Positions 1-8,478 of a DNA stretch of 64,000 nt are shown piece by piece. The position numbers and the translations under genes were made by a program. Numbering within the stretch: the first letter of the stretch is position 1; each line of letters starts with the position of its first letter. The notes beneath the pieces were generated by a model. It had not been told where the DNA came from and did not search any database. It was given only the letters and a program-made list of their open reading frames with translations. The stretch is taken from positions 15,966 through 79,965 of the forward strand of contig JAFXPL010000168.1 in NCBI GenBank assembly GCA_017527945.1, written 5' to 3'. Source of the stretch: Bacteroidales bacterium. Its GTDB lineage: Bacteria > Bacteroidota > Bacteroidia > Bacteroidales > WCHB1-69.

Positions 1-116
1 TCTTTGAGGTAGGTGGCGGATGGGCGTCCGGCTTTCGGGACGACGGTCTCCTGTGCGTAAACGCTGCCCCAAAGGGTTGTCAATAATATTGTGGACAACA
101 AAAGGATTTTTTTCAT
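1..116 (-). CDS. exported protein, N-terminal fragment (cut by window edge)
   Basis: Only the first 38 codons are inside the window. The start ATG (complement of cat at 114-116) is followed by MKKILLLSTILLTTLWGSVY and then AQETVV, a typical signal peptide with a hydrophobic core and an A-Q cleavage site. What follows is too short to assign a family. The reading frame is open to the left edge. It lies on the same strand as prmA but downstream of it, with about 85 bases between. Confidence 0.6.
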   Translation of the reverse strand, partial: MKKILLLSTILLTTLWGSVYAQETVVPKAGRPSATYLK

Positions 117-201
117 AATGGTATCACTTTTAAATTCAACTGCTATAATTTTTCAAAAAGGGTGATTGTGCGGATTTTTTGTCGGGGAGAAATGGATTCT
201 G

Positions 202-1044
202 TCAGATTCGTTTGAATTTTGCTGCCACCCACTTGTCTTTCGCCTTGTGATCTTCATATCGGAGCCCGTTTTGGGCGCAGCAGTAGCGCAGGGCGGGCAG
301 GTCCTCTTCGTAGAAGCCGCTCAGGAAGAGCAAAGCCTCGTCGTTCATGCATTGCACGTAAGCGGGAATGTCTTGGAGCAGGATGTTGCGGTTGATGTTG
401 GCGAGGATGACATCGTAGCGTTCGTTGCCCAGCAGCGATGCGTCGCCGAGCAGCACTTTCAGGTTGTCGCAGTGGTTGTGTTGCGCGTTTTCCACGCCGT
501 TGCGGTAGGCCCATTCGTCGTTGTCGATGGCGGTGACGGGGATGGCCCCTTTCATGTAGGCGAGGATGGCCAGCACGCCCGTGCCCGCGCCCATGTCGAG
601 CACTGCCTTGCCGCACACGTCCGTCTCCAACAGGTAGGAGACCATTTGCGCGGTGGTGGCATGATGCGCCGTCCCGAACGACATTTTGGGTTCGATCACG
701 ATTTCATAGTCCACGTCCGGACGTGCCGGATGAAACGGGGCGCGGATGTAGCACTTGCCGTCGATCAGCACCGGCTCGTAGTTGGCCTCCCAAGCGGCGT
801 TCCAGTCCTTGTCCTCCATCGGGGTCACTGAGTAGGCGACCTTCACTTCGGGGAACTCCGGATTCTCCAGCATGTCTTTGAACACGTCTTCCCGGTAGTC
901 TTTCTCCGGAATGTAGCACAGCAGTTCCTCTTCGCTGTCGCCGTCCATGAAACTGTCGCATCCGGCATCCGCCATCAGCGAGGTATAGACCTCCTTCCAC
1001 GGGTCGGCCGGGGTGATTTTCAACTTGATTTCGAGGTACTTCAT
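202..1044 (-). CDS. prmA: ribosomal protein L11 methyltransferase
   Basis: 280 residues starting MKYLEIKLKI. It methylates ribosomal protein L11 using S-adenosylmethionine in the cytoplasm. The N-terminal half (about 1-110) is the substrate-recognition region. The methyltransferase fold follows, with the SAM-binding motif I DMGAGTGVLAI near residue 145, an acidic motif II (AIDNDEWA) and the family motif ANINRNILL near residue 210. Length fits PrmA of Bacteroidota. The ATG at 1042-1044 was chosen because the frame upstream runs back through a palindrome and into another gene and has no family similarity. Upstream is a 28-base palindrome (1070-1097) and a short degenerate repeat, and no clear TAnnTTTG box was seen. 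Confidence 0.93.
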   Translation of the reverse strand: MKYLEIKLKITPADPWKEVYTSLMADAGCDSFMDGDSEEELLCYIPEKDYREDVFKDMLENPEFPEVKVAYSVTPMEDKDWNAAWEANYEPVLIDGKCYIRAPFHPARPDVDYEIVIEPKMSFGTAHHATTAQMVSYLLETDVCGKAVLDMGAGTGVLAILAYMKGAIPVTAIDNDEWAYRNGVENAQHNHCDNLKVLLGDASLLGNERYDVILANINRNILLQDIPAYVQCMNDEALLFLSGFYEEDLPALRYCCAQNGLRYEDHKAKDKWVAAKFKRI

Positions 1045-1069
1045 AAGGGTTTCAAGTTTCAGGTTTATA
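1045..1069. repeat. short degenerate heptamer array next to palindrome
   Basis: Between the prmA start and the palindrome at 1070 the sequence reads as about three copies of GTTTCAA/GTTTCAG/GTTTATA. The same arrangement, a GTTT-type array followed by the same palindrome, recurs at 57869-57947 in front of upp. The array is short and the repeat call is modest. Confidence 0.4.
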
Positions 1070-1097
1070 GTAGAGACACAAAATTTTGCGTCTCTAC
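1070..1097. repeat. 28-base palindrome, copy 1
   Basis: Arms GTAGAGACACAAAA and TTTTGCGTCTCTAC are complementary except for one position. It lies 15 bases beyond the stop of the PepSY-like gene and 26 bases before the prmA start, both on the minus strand. A second copy is at 57920-57947 and a degenerate third at 61910-61937. It could end the upstream transcript, fold in the prmA leader, or be a dispersed extragenic palindrome. Confidence 0.7.
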
Positions 1098-1112
1098 ATT
1101 CATGTCTTAAGT

Positions 1113-2756
1113 CTAATATTCGATCGGTCTTCCCGACAGGTTGAACCACAGTTCCTGTTCCTCCTGTGTCTTCTTGTCCACGATGATCACCTTGTAGGCG
1201 GTGAGTTTGTCGGCGAGGCGCTTCACGGTGTAGAACTCCTTGAGTTTGCAAGACTTGTGCTCCTTTTTGAGGTAGTCTTGGATGGTGGCGGAGAGGTTGT
1301 CGTTCTTGCCCATCACCCACGTTTCCACCAGTTCGCCGTAGTTGTTATAGACACAGAACTCCTTGCCCCGGGTGGTGTAGAAAGCGGCGATGTAGTTCAT
1401 GTAGCCGTCCTCCGTCCACACTTCGTTGTTCACCTTCGGGTATTTGAGCTTGAAGGCGGCTTTCACGTTCTCGGGCACATTGGAGGCATCGTCGTTGTCG
1501 AGGGTCATGTTCATCTTCTCATAGTATTTGTTGAGGGCATCGTCTTCGGCGCTCTCCTTCTTGTCGTTGCCGCCCAGCTCGTAGTCGGGATCCACGGTGC
1601 GGATCAGCTTGCCGGCCTTGTCGAAGAAGACGGTGGTGACCAGCTTGGCTTTGTAGTTGGCTTTCTCGTAGAACTCCACCATCGTCTTGTCGTTCTTGTC
1701 GGCGCGTTGCTCCTTGACGGCGCTCTTGAACCGCCAGCCGGGGTAGAAGTCGTTGAGGTGCTTGGACATCAGGCCCGTGACAGACTCTTCGGGCATGATG
1801 GTGAGGGTTTTCTCCCATACGCCGTTCGGTTTGATATAAACGGCCGTCTTCTTTTCCTGGTTGAGGCAGCGGGCGATGTACATGCTATCGACGAGGAACC
1901 AGTTGAGTTCGGCGGGGTGCAGCACTTTCTTCACCAGTGCTTTGGAGACCACATCTGGGACTGTGTTGGCTTTGATGGCGATGTTGCCGTGCTCGTCCTT
2001 CACCACGGGCTCGGGTTTCTCCTTCTTGGATTTTGCCTCTTTTTTAGGTTGCTCGTTGGTTTTATTGGCAGTGGTGCTGGCCGGTTTTGACGTTGTACTC
2101 GCTGGTTTCGCGGGTGTCTTCGCGGCGGTTTTTGCAGCCTCTTTGGCGGCTTTTTCGGCAGCGGCCTTCTCCTCGGCCTCGCGTTTTGCGGCCGCTTCCT
2201 TCTCAGCCTGCCGCTCTGCTGCTGCGGCTTTCGCCTGTTCGATCTTGTCGGGTTGTTTCACGGTAGGATCCTGGAATCCTTCCGGATCATTGCGTGTGAG
2301 CAGCTTGTTCATGCCGGTGGATGCGAAAGTCAGCTGCGACGGCTTTGCGCCTACAGCATCCTCTTTCACTTCTAAGTAGTAGTGCGTGCTTACATCCTCC
2401 TGCTCTTCCAGAGCGCTGACACTGATGACATAGTCGGGGTAGTTTGCCTTCACATAATCAGTGATAGTGGAGGGCAGTTCGCTGGTCGGCACGGCGAAAA
2501 GGGTACGAATCCATTCGCCATCGGACGACAGATAGACCTTGCCGTTCGTGGATCCGTCCTTGATGCTGGCAATGTAGGTGTTGCCATCCTTCATCCAACC
2601 CGTGACTTTAGCGTAGGAGTATTGCTCCTCAAGGGTTTGAACGACATCCGAGGGCACTTCGGCAGGTTTCAACTTTTGGGCACCAACGAAGTTGTAATTC
2701 CACGTAACTAATTGAATGGCAATAAGTAGCAACGTTGTTAAAATCGTGTTTCTCAT
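1113..2756 (-). CDS. secreted multi-domain PepSY-like protein with Ala/Lys-rich linker
   Basis: 547 residues. A signal peptide (MRNTILTTLLLIAIQLVTW...GAQ, about 1-27) is followed by a first PepSY/BLIP-like module (about 28-150) with the pattern LPxxITDYVKANYPDYVI. Next comes a TolA-like linker rich in Ala, Lys and Glu (about 174-250, including KTPAKPASTTSKPASTT) and then two or more further PepSY-like modules (about 262-395 and 430-547). Such Bacteroidota proteins are periplasmic or surface proteins of unknown role. The Met at 2756 was chosen because it begins the signal peptide; a Met ten codons upstream adds no plausible leader. A TATTTTTG box lies 28 bases before the start. The stop codon is TAG, so TAG is a normal stop in this genome. 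Confidence 0.75.
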   Translation of the reverse strand: MRNTILTTLLLIAIQLVTWNYNFVGAQKLKPAEVPSDVVQTLEEQYSYAKVTGWMKDGNTYIASIKDGSTNGKVYLSSDGEWIRTLFAVPTSELPSTITDYVKANYPDYVISVSALEEQEDVSTHYYLEVKEDAVGAKPSQLTFASTGMNKLLTRNDPEGFQDPTVKQPDKIEQAKAAAAERQAEKEAAAKREAEEKAAAEKAAKEAAKTAAKTPAKPASTTSKPASTTANKTNEQPKKEAKSKKEKPEPVVKDEHGNIAIKANTVPDVVSKALVKKVLHPAELNWFLVDSMYIARCLNQEKKTAVYIKPNGVWEKTLTIMPEESVTGLMSKHLNDFYPGWRFKSAVKEQRADKNDKTMVEFYEKANYKAKLVTTVFFDKAGKLIRTVDPDYELGGNDKKESAEDDALNKYYEKMNMTLDNDDASNVPENVKAAFKLKYPKVNNEVWTEDGYMNYIAAFYTTRGKEFCVYNNYGELVETWVMGKNDNLSATIQDYLKKEHKSCKLKEFYTVKRLADKLTAYKVIIVDKKTQEEQELWFNLSGRPIEY

Positions 2757-2783
2757 ATTTGTCAGGATTTGCAAACAAAGGCA

Positions 2784-2791
2784 CAAAAATA
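2784..2791 (-). promoter_or_regulatory. -7 box of PepSY-like gene
   Basis: The complement reads TATTTTTG, matching the Bacteroidota -7 consensus TAnnTTTG, 28 bases before the ATG at 2756. It is divergent from the purA box at 2885-2892. Confidence 0.6.
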
Positions 2792-2884
2792 AATTTTTTT
2801 GTGAAACGGAAAGTGTCTAAATTTGAAAATGCTGCGGACATGCCGAAAATCGGTCTCCGTTATTTCTCCAACCCGAAAAAATAG

Positions 2885-2892
2885 TATCTTTG
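2885..2892 (+). promoter_or_regulatory. -7 box of purA
   Basis: TATCTTTG is a perfect TAnnTTTG match and is followed by gcc. It leaves a leader of only about ten bases before the ATG at 2908, a short spacing seen repeatedly in this window. Confidence 0.65.
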
Positions 2893-2907
2893 CCCCGTTT
2901 TCAAAAA

Positions 2908-4188
2908 ATGGAGAATATGAAAATGGACATACTGCTCGGCCTGCAATGGGGCGACGAAGGTAAAGGTAAAATTGTGGATGTTCTGACACCGAAATACGAT
3001 GTCATTGCGCGTTTCCAGGGTGGTCCGAACGCCGGCCATTCGCTGGAGTTCAATGGACACCGGCACGTGTTGCACATCATCCCGTCCGGCATCTTCCACA
3101 AGGAGAAGATCAACATCATCGGTAACGGGGTGGTCATCGACCCGATCATTTTCGAAGAGGAAATCAATGCGCTGGTGGCCATGGGGTTAACCCCGACCGA
3201 CAACCTTTGCATATCCCGTAAGGCACACCTTATCCTGCCCACGCACAAGCTGTTAGACGCGGCTCAGGAAGCGCACAAAGGCAACGCGAAGATTGGTTCC
3301 ACGCTGAAGGGCATCGGACCGACCTATACCGACAAGACTGCCCGCATGGGACTTCGCGTCTGCGACCTTGAATCCCCCGATTTTGAGGCCAAGTACCGCA
3401 AAAACATCGAAGAACATGTCGAGATTTTAAAAAATTTCCATTTCGACTATGCTGATAAACTCGCAGTTCTGGACGAACAGTGGCGCAAGTCGCTTGACAC
3501 CCTTCGGAAGTTTCAATTTATTGACAGCGAATATGTTGTCCATCAATATCTCACAGAAGAGAAAACGGTGTTGGCCGAGGGCGCACAGGGCACGCTGCTG
3601 GATTTGGAGTTCGGTGCGTATCCATTCGTCACCTCCTCCAATACCATCGCCGCTGGCGCGTTCACCGGACTTGGGCTCGCCCCGCATTTCGCCGGACGTG
3701 TCTTTGGCATCGTGAAGGCCTATTGCACGCGTGTGGGTAGTGGTCCTTTCCCTACCGAGCTGTTTGACGAAACCGGTGAATTTCTTCGAAAAGAGGGTAA
3801 TGAATATGGTGCAACTACTGGAAGACCAAGACGTTGCGGTTGGCTCGACCTTGTCGCGCTCCGCTATGCCCTGATGATTAACGGAGTCACCGACATTGCG
3901 CTCACTAAGGTCGATGTGCTTGACAAATTCGACGAGATCAAAGTCTGCACCGCCTATCGTGTTAATGGTGAGCTCACTGACCGGATGCCTTCCGCTACCG
4001 ATGTGGAAATTGAGCCTGTCTATACCACTTTGCCCGGTTGGAAAGCGACGATTTCGGGTTGTAAGACATACGAAGAGCTGCCGCAAATGTTCAAGGACTA
4101 CATTCGGTTTATTGAGGAGAAAACTGCCACGAAAGTGTCCATCATCTCGGTGAGCCCCGACAGGGATGCCACCATTTTCAGATACTGA
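2908..4188 (+). CDS. purA: adenylosuccinate synthetase
   Basis: About 426 residues. The enzyme joins IMP and aspartate, using GTP, in the first committed step to AMP. Visible signatures are GDEGKGK at the N-terminus (GTP loop), NAGHS (family NAGHT/S), STLKGIGPTYTDK, and the strongly conserved GATTGRPRRCGWLD with the IMP-binding arginines. The frame is open upstream through a TTG at 2890, but the promoter box ends at 2892, so the start must be ATG 2908, 2917 or 2923; 2908 is used. The next gene follows after 8 bases, suggesting co-transcription. purB, the other lyase of this branch, lies at 57961-59256. Confidence 0.97.
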   Translation: MENMKMDILLGLQWGDEGKGKIVDVLTPKYDVIARFQGGPNAGHSLEFNGHRHVLHIIPSGIFHKEKINIIGNGVVIDPIIFEEEINALVAMGLTPTDNLCISRKAHLILPTHKLLDAAQEAHKGNAKIGSTLKGIGPTYTDKTARMGLRVCDLESPDFEAKYRKNIEEHVEILKNFHFDYADKLAVLDEQWRKSLDTLRKFQFIDSEYVVHQYLTEEKTVLAEGAQGTLLDLEFGAYPFVTSSNTIAAGAFTGLGLAPHFAGRVFGIVKAYCTRVGSGPFPTELFDETGEFLRKEGNEYGATTGRPRRCGWLDLVALRYALMINGVTDIALTKVDVLDKFDEIKVCTAYRVNGELTDRMPSATDVEIEPVYTTLPGWKATISGCKTYEELPQMFKDYIRFIEEKTATKVSIISVSPDRDATIFRY

Positions 4189-4196
4189 GTGCCTTT

Positions 4197-6788
4197 ATGA
4201 AAAAAGCGCCGCTGTTTTGGATGTGCTGCCTGCTGTTTTTGGCGGGCGGCTTGTCTGTTTGTGCGCAAGAGACTACCGAGGATGCTTTTCTGCAGATGTT
4301 GCGTCAAGAAATGAAAACGCAATATGATTCGCTGCAAAATACGAGTCATCCTCCTTACTATATAGCCTACCGCGTGACGCAGTCAAAGAGGCACCAGGTT
4401 TCTGCAAATTTTGGCAAAATCTATGAGAATTCCACGCAAAAAAGTGCATTTCTTACAGTTGAGGTTCGCATTGGAGATTCGAAAATGGATAATCTGCACG
4501 GGTTTGACTACCAGAACACCGCCACCCGGATTATTCCGCTTCCGTTGGATGACAATGCGCAGCTGTTGCGCAAAATCCTTCGTGACGAAACGCGGAAAAC
4601 TGTCCAAGAGGCTGCGTTAACGAGTGTTGAGAATAAGCTACGCGCTAAACTTTTGGATCCTGACGATGAGCGGGAAAGATTCTCATTTCTTCATGGAGAT
4701 AGGGACGGAATCTATCAAACACCGGCGCAGAACGTGCACTTGAATGACGAGCTGTGGGAACGAACCTTGCGGCATTGTTCCCAATATGACGATATAGAAT
4801 TGACGGGAAAATCCGCGTCTGTATGGTATCAAGTTACTCGCAAATATTTGGTGACCAGTGATAACACGGATTTTGTGCAGAACAACTTTTCTTCAATGGT
4901 CACACTTCGTGTGGAAGGATTGACTGCAGATAATATACCGGAACACATTGAACGTCAATACTATGCACGTGTACCAGAACTCTTGCCTAATGAAGATGTC
5001 CTACAAACGGAAATGGCGGAGATGGTCTCGTTGTTGTCTAATATGCTTCATGCCGATCGCTGCCAGCCTATCCGTTGTCCTGTATTGTTCTCGCCAGAAG
5101 CTTCTTCTGTATTGATTCATAATATTATAGGACATGATTTTGAAAATCCTGGAAACGGGATTTTTCAAAATCGGATAGGGCAAAAAGTTATGCCAGAAGC
5201 CTTTTCAATAGAGAGCCGACCTAACGATTCTAATCTCGGTGGATATTATCTATTTGATGATGAAGGAGTTAAGGGTGATAACATTCCGCTTGTCCGAAAA
5301 GGAGAGTTGAGCGAATTTCTATCTGGGCGTACGCAACGGCCCTTGGCCTATACTTCCAACGGTCATGCCCGGGGAAATCGCCGCTTACCAGTTCCCCGCC
5401 AAGCCAATCTTGTGATGGAAACAGATAAACCGTTGAACAACAGTCAATTGTTTGAAAAGCTTGGGATGGAAGCCCAAAACCAATCTTTGGAATATGCCTT
5501 ATATGTTAAGGAAGTGGATGTAAGGTGTGATACAAATGGTGTGGTAAGTGTTTATCCTACAGTTTGTTATAAGGTGTATTCAGATGGGCGAAAAGCAAAA
5601 GAAGAGGTTCGGGATTTGCGGTTGAGCGAAAGCAAACACCAGTGGGTCAGAAATTTAATCGCTGCAGGGGACAAAACAGGTAGTGCGGCTATCGTGTGCC
5701 ATAGTGAGGATGACGACCTGCTGACAGGCGCTTCTGCTCCGGCATTGCTTTTCCGCAATATCAATGTGCAACCTGTGTCAAAATCCACGAAACTCAGGAT
5801 AGTGAAAGTAATGGATGGTGAAGGGTCCGTCACACCCATGAATTTGTCGGAACTGCTGCAGAAGTCGGCGCAATATGAATGGGACGTGGATGTCACGCGA
5901 CTTAAAATTGCTGAAGAGGCGACTCCTTACTATGAAGAGTTTTTGATGACAGACACTCGGACTTTCACCGTTGAAGCCTCAGAAGGAAGTCTGTTTTATG
6001 CCAATGAAAAGCCTGTTCGACGATTAGTTCCGCGTCTGTTGTTGGGAAGTAACCTTTTCAACAACGAACATCTTACGGATGCGGTGGAGCCGCCGGTCAG
6101 TTATCCTTTGCCTTTTGACGATAGGCTCACGTTCGCCAAGGACTTCCGCGTTGCCGCTGACCAGGAATATCAGAAAGCTTTGGTTCAATGGAAGACCAAG
6201 CAGGCTTTGCTGCCGTCGGCGGAATCACGGAAACAATATCTGCCCGACCGTTCCGAAATCCCTTCTACGCAGACGTATGATGAAAAATCCTTCGATTACC
6301 CGTCCTTGAACAATTTGGAACATCTTGCCTGTGAATTATCTGAGAAGTTGGCCAAACACGATTTCCTGAGTCGCTCCAGTGTCCATATATATGTATGGAT
6401 GGGGAATGTGTGTTTCTGGAATAGCGAGAAAACCTTTTATGCGCGCCCTGTCTCGGTCATTGGTGTCCAGTTTTGCGGAACAGTGGATCGGGGTGGCAGG
6501 GAGCATTCCTACCGCAAAACTATTTTCCTGCCAAGTTTGGATTCTCTTTTCTCCATTCGTTATCTTGAGACGGAAGCCAGTCAGTGGGTAACCGCTTTGC
6601 AGACGCTGAAAAATGAAGGAAAGGAGATGGCGGAATACTACTCTGGGCCTTTGTTGGTGGAAGGGGATGCGGTAGGTCAAATGTTACGTTCGGCTTTGTT
6701 GGAACGTAATCCTAATTTGTTGGCCCATAGAGAGCCTGTCTGTTTTGGTAAAGTTAGAACACCTGACTTTGAGGATTTGTTGAATTAG
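4197..6788 (+). CDS. tandem TldD/PmbA-like protein, first copy plus part of second, ended by in-frame TAG
   Basis: 863 residues with a signal peptide (MKKAPLFWMCCLLFLAGG...CAQE), so probably exported, unlike cytoplasmic E. coli TldD. Residues about 30-555 form one complete TldD/PmbA-like unit with the C-terminal stretch VRKGELSEFLSGR...AYTSNGHARG. The family HExxxH is here H308-N-I-I-G-H313, so the catalytic Glu is Asn. Residues about 560-863 begin a second unit (EATPYYEEFLMTDTRTFTV aligns with SHPPYYIAYRVTQSKRHQV of the first). It stops at TAG 6786-6788, and the same frame continues directly as 6789-7448. Proteolytic activity is doubtful: the first copy lacks Glu and the second has VEGDAVGQ at the equivalent site. 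The region looks more AT-rich than its neighbours. It follows purA by 8 bases. Confidence 0.7.
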   Translation: MKKAPLFWMCCLLFLAGGLSVCAQETTEDAFLQMLRQEMKTQYDSLQNTSHPPYYIAYRVTQSKRHQVSANFGKIYENSTQKSAFLTVEVRIGDSKMDNLHGFDYQNTATRIIPLPLDDNAQLLRKILRDETRKTVQEAALTSVENKLRAKLLDPDDERERFSFLHGDRDGIYQTPAQNVHLNDELWERTLRHCSQYDDIELTGKSASVWYQVTRKYLVTSDNTDFVQNNFSSMVTLRVEGLTADNIPEHIERQYYARVPELLPNEDVLQTEMAEMVSLLSNMLHADRCQPIRCPVLFSPEASSVLIHNIIGHDFENPGNGIFQNRIGQKVMPEAFSIESRPNDSNLGGYYLFDDEGVKGDNIPLVRKGELSEFLSGRTQRPLAYTSNGHARGNRRLPVPRQANLVMETDKPLNNSQLFEKLGMEAQNQSLEYALYVKEVDVRCDTNGVVSVYPTVCYKVYSDGRKAKEEVRDLRLSESKHQWVRNLIAAGDKTGSAAIVCHSEDDDLLTGASAPALLFRNINVQPVSKSTKLRIVKVMDGEGSVTPMNLSELLQKSAQYEWDVDVTRLKIAEEATPYYEEFLMTDTRTFTVEASEGSLFYANEKPVRRLVPRLLLGSNLFNNEHLTDAVEPPVSYPLPFDDRLTFAKDFRVAADQEYQKALVQWKTKQALLPSAESRKQYLPDRSEIPSTQTYDEKSFDYPSLNNLEHLACELSEKLAKHDFLSRSSVHIYVWMGNVCFWNSEKTFYARPVSVIGVQFCGTVDRGGREHSYRKTIFLPSLDSLFSIRYLETEASQWVTALQTLKNEGKEMAEYYSGPLLVEGDAVGQMLRSALLERNPNLLAHREPVCFGKVRTPDFEDLLN

Positions 6789-7448
6789 ATGGTCACTTCA
6801 AAGAAAATCACCATTACAGCGAACAGAGTCGGGGACAGTTTCGACAAATCAGCCTTCTGTCGGCACGACAAAATCGATGCGGAAGGGGTGGAAACCCAAG
6901 AAACCGAAATTGTCCGGAATGGTGAGCTGATTTCGTTGCTTGGGAATAGAAATGTCACAAAATCAATGGCTTATAGCAATGGATTTCAACAATTGGCTTT
7001 CCATCAAGAGGCCTGTTTTGCCACATGTGGTGTTTCGAGATTGGATTTTGAACATACTACGAATGTTCCGTATGCAAAACTAAAGCAGTTACTCATCAAG
7101 GAAACGAAAAAACAGGGACTGTCCCATGCTTATATCCTTCGTCAGATGGCGGATTGGTCGGATGCAGGTGACCAATCCGGATGCGTGTCAACAGTTGGTC
7201 TGTGGCAGCTTTATCGGGTAGATGTGCGGACTGGGCGCGAAACACCTGTCATCGGGGCAACTTCAGTGCCGTTCCATTTTTCCATGTTGGAAGACATTCT
7301 TTGCGTTTCAGACATGGATGCGGCGTTTCCTCTCATGACCGCAGTTGCGGGGGCGGCAGGCACTCGCGATTTCCCCTTTGCAGGCGTACCCACGTGCATC
7401 GTGGCACCCAAGGGACTGTTGCTGAAGCGATCGAATATCGGTTTTTAG
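6789..7448 (+). CDS. C-terminal remainder of second TldD/PmbA-like copy, separated by one TAG
   Basis: 219 codons in the same frame as 4197-6788, starting with an ATG directly after the TAG. Residues about 20-65 (DAEGVETQETEIVRNGELIS... then KSMAYSNG) align without gaps to the first copy's segment DDEGVKGDNIPLVRKGELSE...LAYTSNG. It is therefore the middle and end of the catalytic-like C-terminal domain and not an independent gene. It ends with a typical TldD/PmbA tail (GAAGTRDFPFAGVPTCIVAP). It has no signal peptide of its own. Options are nonsense-inactivated gene, stop read-through, two separately translated pieces, or a sequencing or assembly error. Translation from the adjacent ATG is possible but would give half a domain. 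Confidence 0.55.
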   Translation: MVTSKKITITANRVGDSFDKSAFCRHDKIDAEGVETQETEIVRNGELISLLGNRNVTKSMAYSNGFQQLAFHQEACFATCGVSRLDFEHTTNVPYAKLKQLLIKETKKQGLSHAYILRQMADWSDAGDQSGCVSTVGLWQLYRVDVRTGRETPVIGATSVPFHFSMLEDILCVSDMDAAFPLMTAVAGAAGTRDFPFAGVPTCIVAPKGLLLKRSNIGF

Positions 7449-7456
7449 CGTTTTTT

Positions 7457-8476
7457 TTATCTCTGCCGTTCGATAGCGGTTTGATGGAGAAGTTCCAGAA
7501 ATTGTTCTATAAACTTCTGATATTCAGTGTCTTCATAATGCTTGGCATAGCGCTTTACGACTTGCTGCCATTGTTGAGGCTGCACAACGGCAATATGATT
7601 CTTCCGTTTGATGTCCGCGATTTCATCCACCAAGGACATACGTTGATAAAGCAACTCACTGATTTGGTTGTCAATGTTTTCCAGCATGGCCCGTTGTTTC
7701 ACGAGAATAAAGTCGGGGGCGTCGGTGCGCAGGTCGAGCCGTGCAATCATCTGTGCCCACTCCGCAGGGGTCAACTGCTGTTCGGCATCAGACAGGGCTT
7801 GCGCTGGGGAGCAGTGGCATTCGGTCATTAGGCCGTCGAATCCATAGTTCATCGCCAGTTGTGACACTTCTGGAATCCAGCGGGTCTGCCCACAAAGATG
7901 GGACGGGTCGCAAAGGATGGGGAGTTCGGGCATTCGGACTTTGAGTTCGACGGGAATCTGCCACAGCGGCGCGTTGCGATAGACATTCTCCTGCACATCG
8001 GGGAAGCCGCGATGCACAGCCATCACCCGCTCTACATCCGCCTTCAGGAACCGTTCAATATTCCCCAACCAAAGCTTTAGGTCTGGAATCATGGGATTCT
8101 TCACCAAGACGGTGAAGTCAGAATGGCACATTGAATCGGCAATTTGCTGAACCTCAGTGGGATTCACGGTTGTACGAGCCCCTACCCATACTACACGGAT
8201 GCCATGTTTGGCACATAGCTCCACCTGTCGGGCGTTCATAACTTCCACACAAACAGGAATATGGAGAGTATTCTGCACCTCCTCTAACCAAGGCAAGGCC
8301 TCCTCACCCGCGCCGGCAAAGCTGTCGGGCGCACTGCGCACTTTCCAGGCACCGGCGCGGAAATAATGCAGCCTCAAATTGGCAGAACGCGCCTGCTCAA
8401 CGAGTTGAGTTGCCGTTGTCAACACTTGCTCGCGTGTCTCTGCTGCGCAAGGACCTGCTATCCAGATTTTTCCCAT
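7457..8476 (-). CDS. bifunctional DAHP synthase / chorismate mutase
   Basis: 339 residues. The N-terminal part (about 1-250) is a DAHP synthase of the KDO8P-synthase-like type, with GPCAAE, VGARTTVNP, KNP, HRG, CDPSHLCG and MTECHC. It condenses phosphoenolpyruvate and erythrose 4-phosphate, the first step to aromatic amino acids. The C-terminal part (about 258-339) is an AroQ-type chorismate mutase (MLENIDNQISELLYQRMSLVDEIADIK) converting chorismate to prephenate, as in the fused Bacteroidota enzyme. The start ATG at 8474-8476 lies directly after the TAG of the upstream gene (a GTG at 8479 overlaps that stop). It is therefore probably translated from the same transcript as the large exported protein. 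The 3' end converges on the TldD-like gene with 8 bases between. Confidence 0.92.
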   Translation of the reverse strand: MGKIWIAGPCAAETREQVLTTATQLVEQARSANLRLHYFRAGAWKVRSAPDSFAGAGEEALPWLEEVQNTLHIPVCVEVMNARQVELCAKHGIRVVWVGARTTVNPTEVQQIADSMCHSDFTVLVKNPMIPDLKLWLGNIERFLKADVERVMAVHRGFPDVQENVYRNAPLWQIPVELKVRMPELPILCDPSHLCGQTRWIPEVSQLAMNYGFDGLMTECHCSPAQALSDAEQQLTPAEWAQMIARLDLRTDAPDFILVKQRAMLENIDNQISELLYQRMSLVDEIADIKRKNHIAVVQPQQWQQVVKRYAKHYEDTEYQKFIEQFLELLHQTAIERQR

Positions 8477-8478
8477 CA

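Noticed and set aside
202..1320. Longer start for prmA (372 codons)
   Set aside because: The first 92 codons overlap the neighbouring gene and the palindrome and do not resemble PrmA; MKYLEIKL is the family start.
6789..7448. Independent gene starting right after the TAG
   Set aside because: Its first residues align to the middle of a TldD/PmbA domain, so it is the rest of a split gene. It is listed as such, not as a separate family member.
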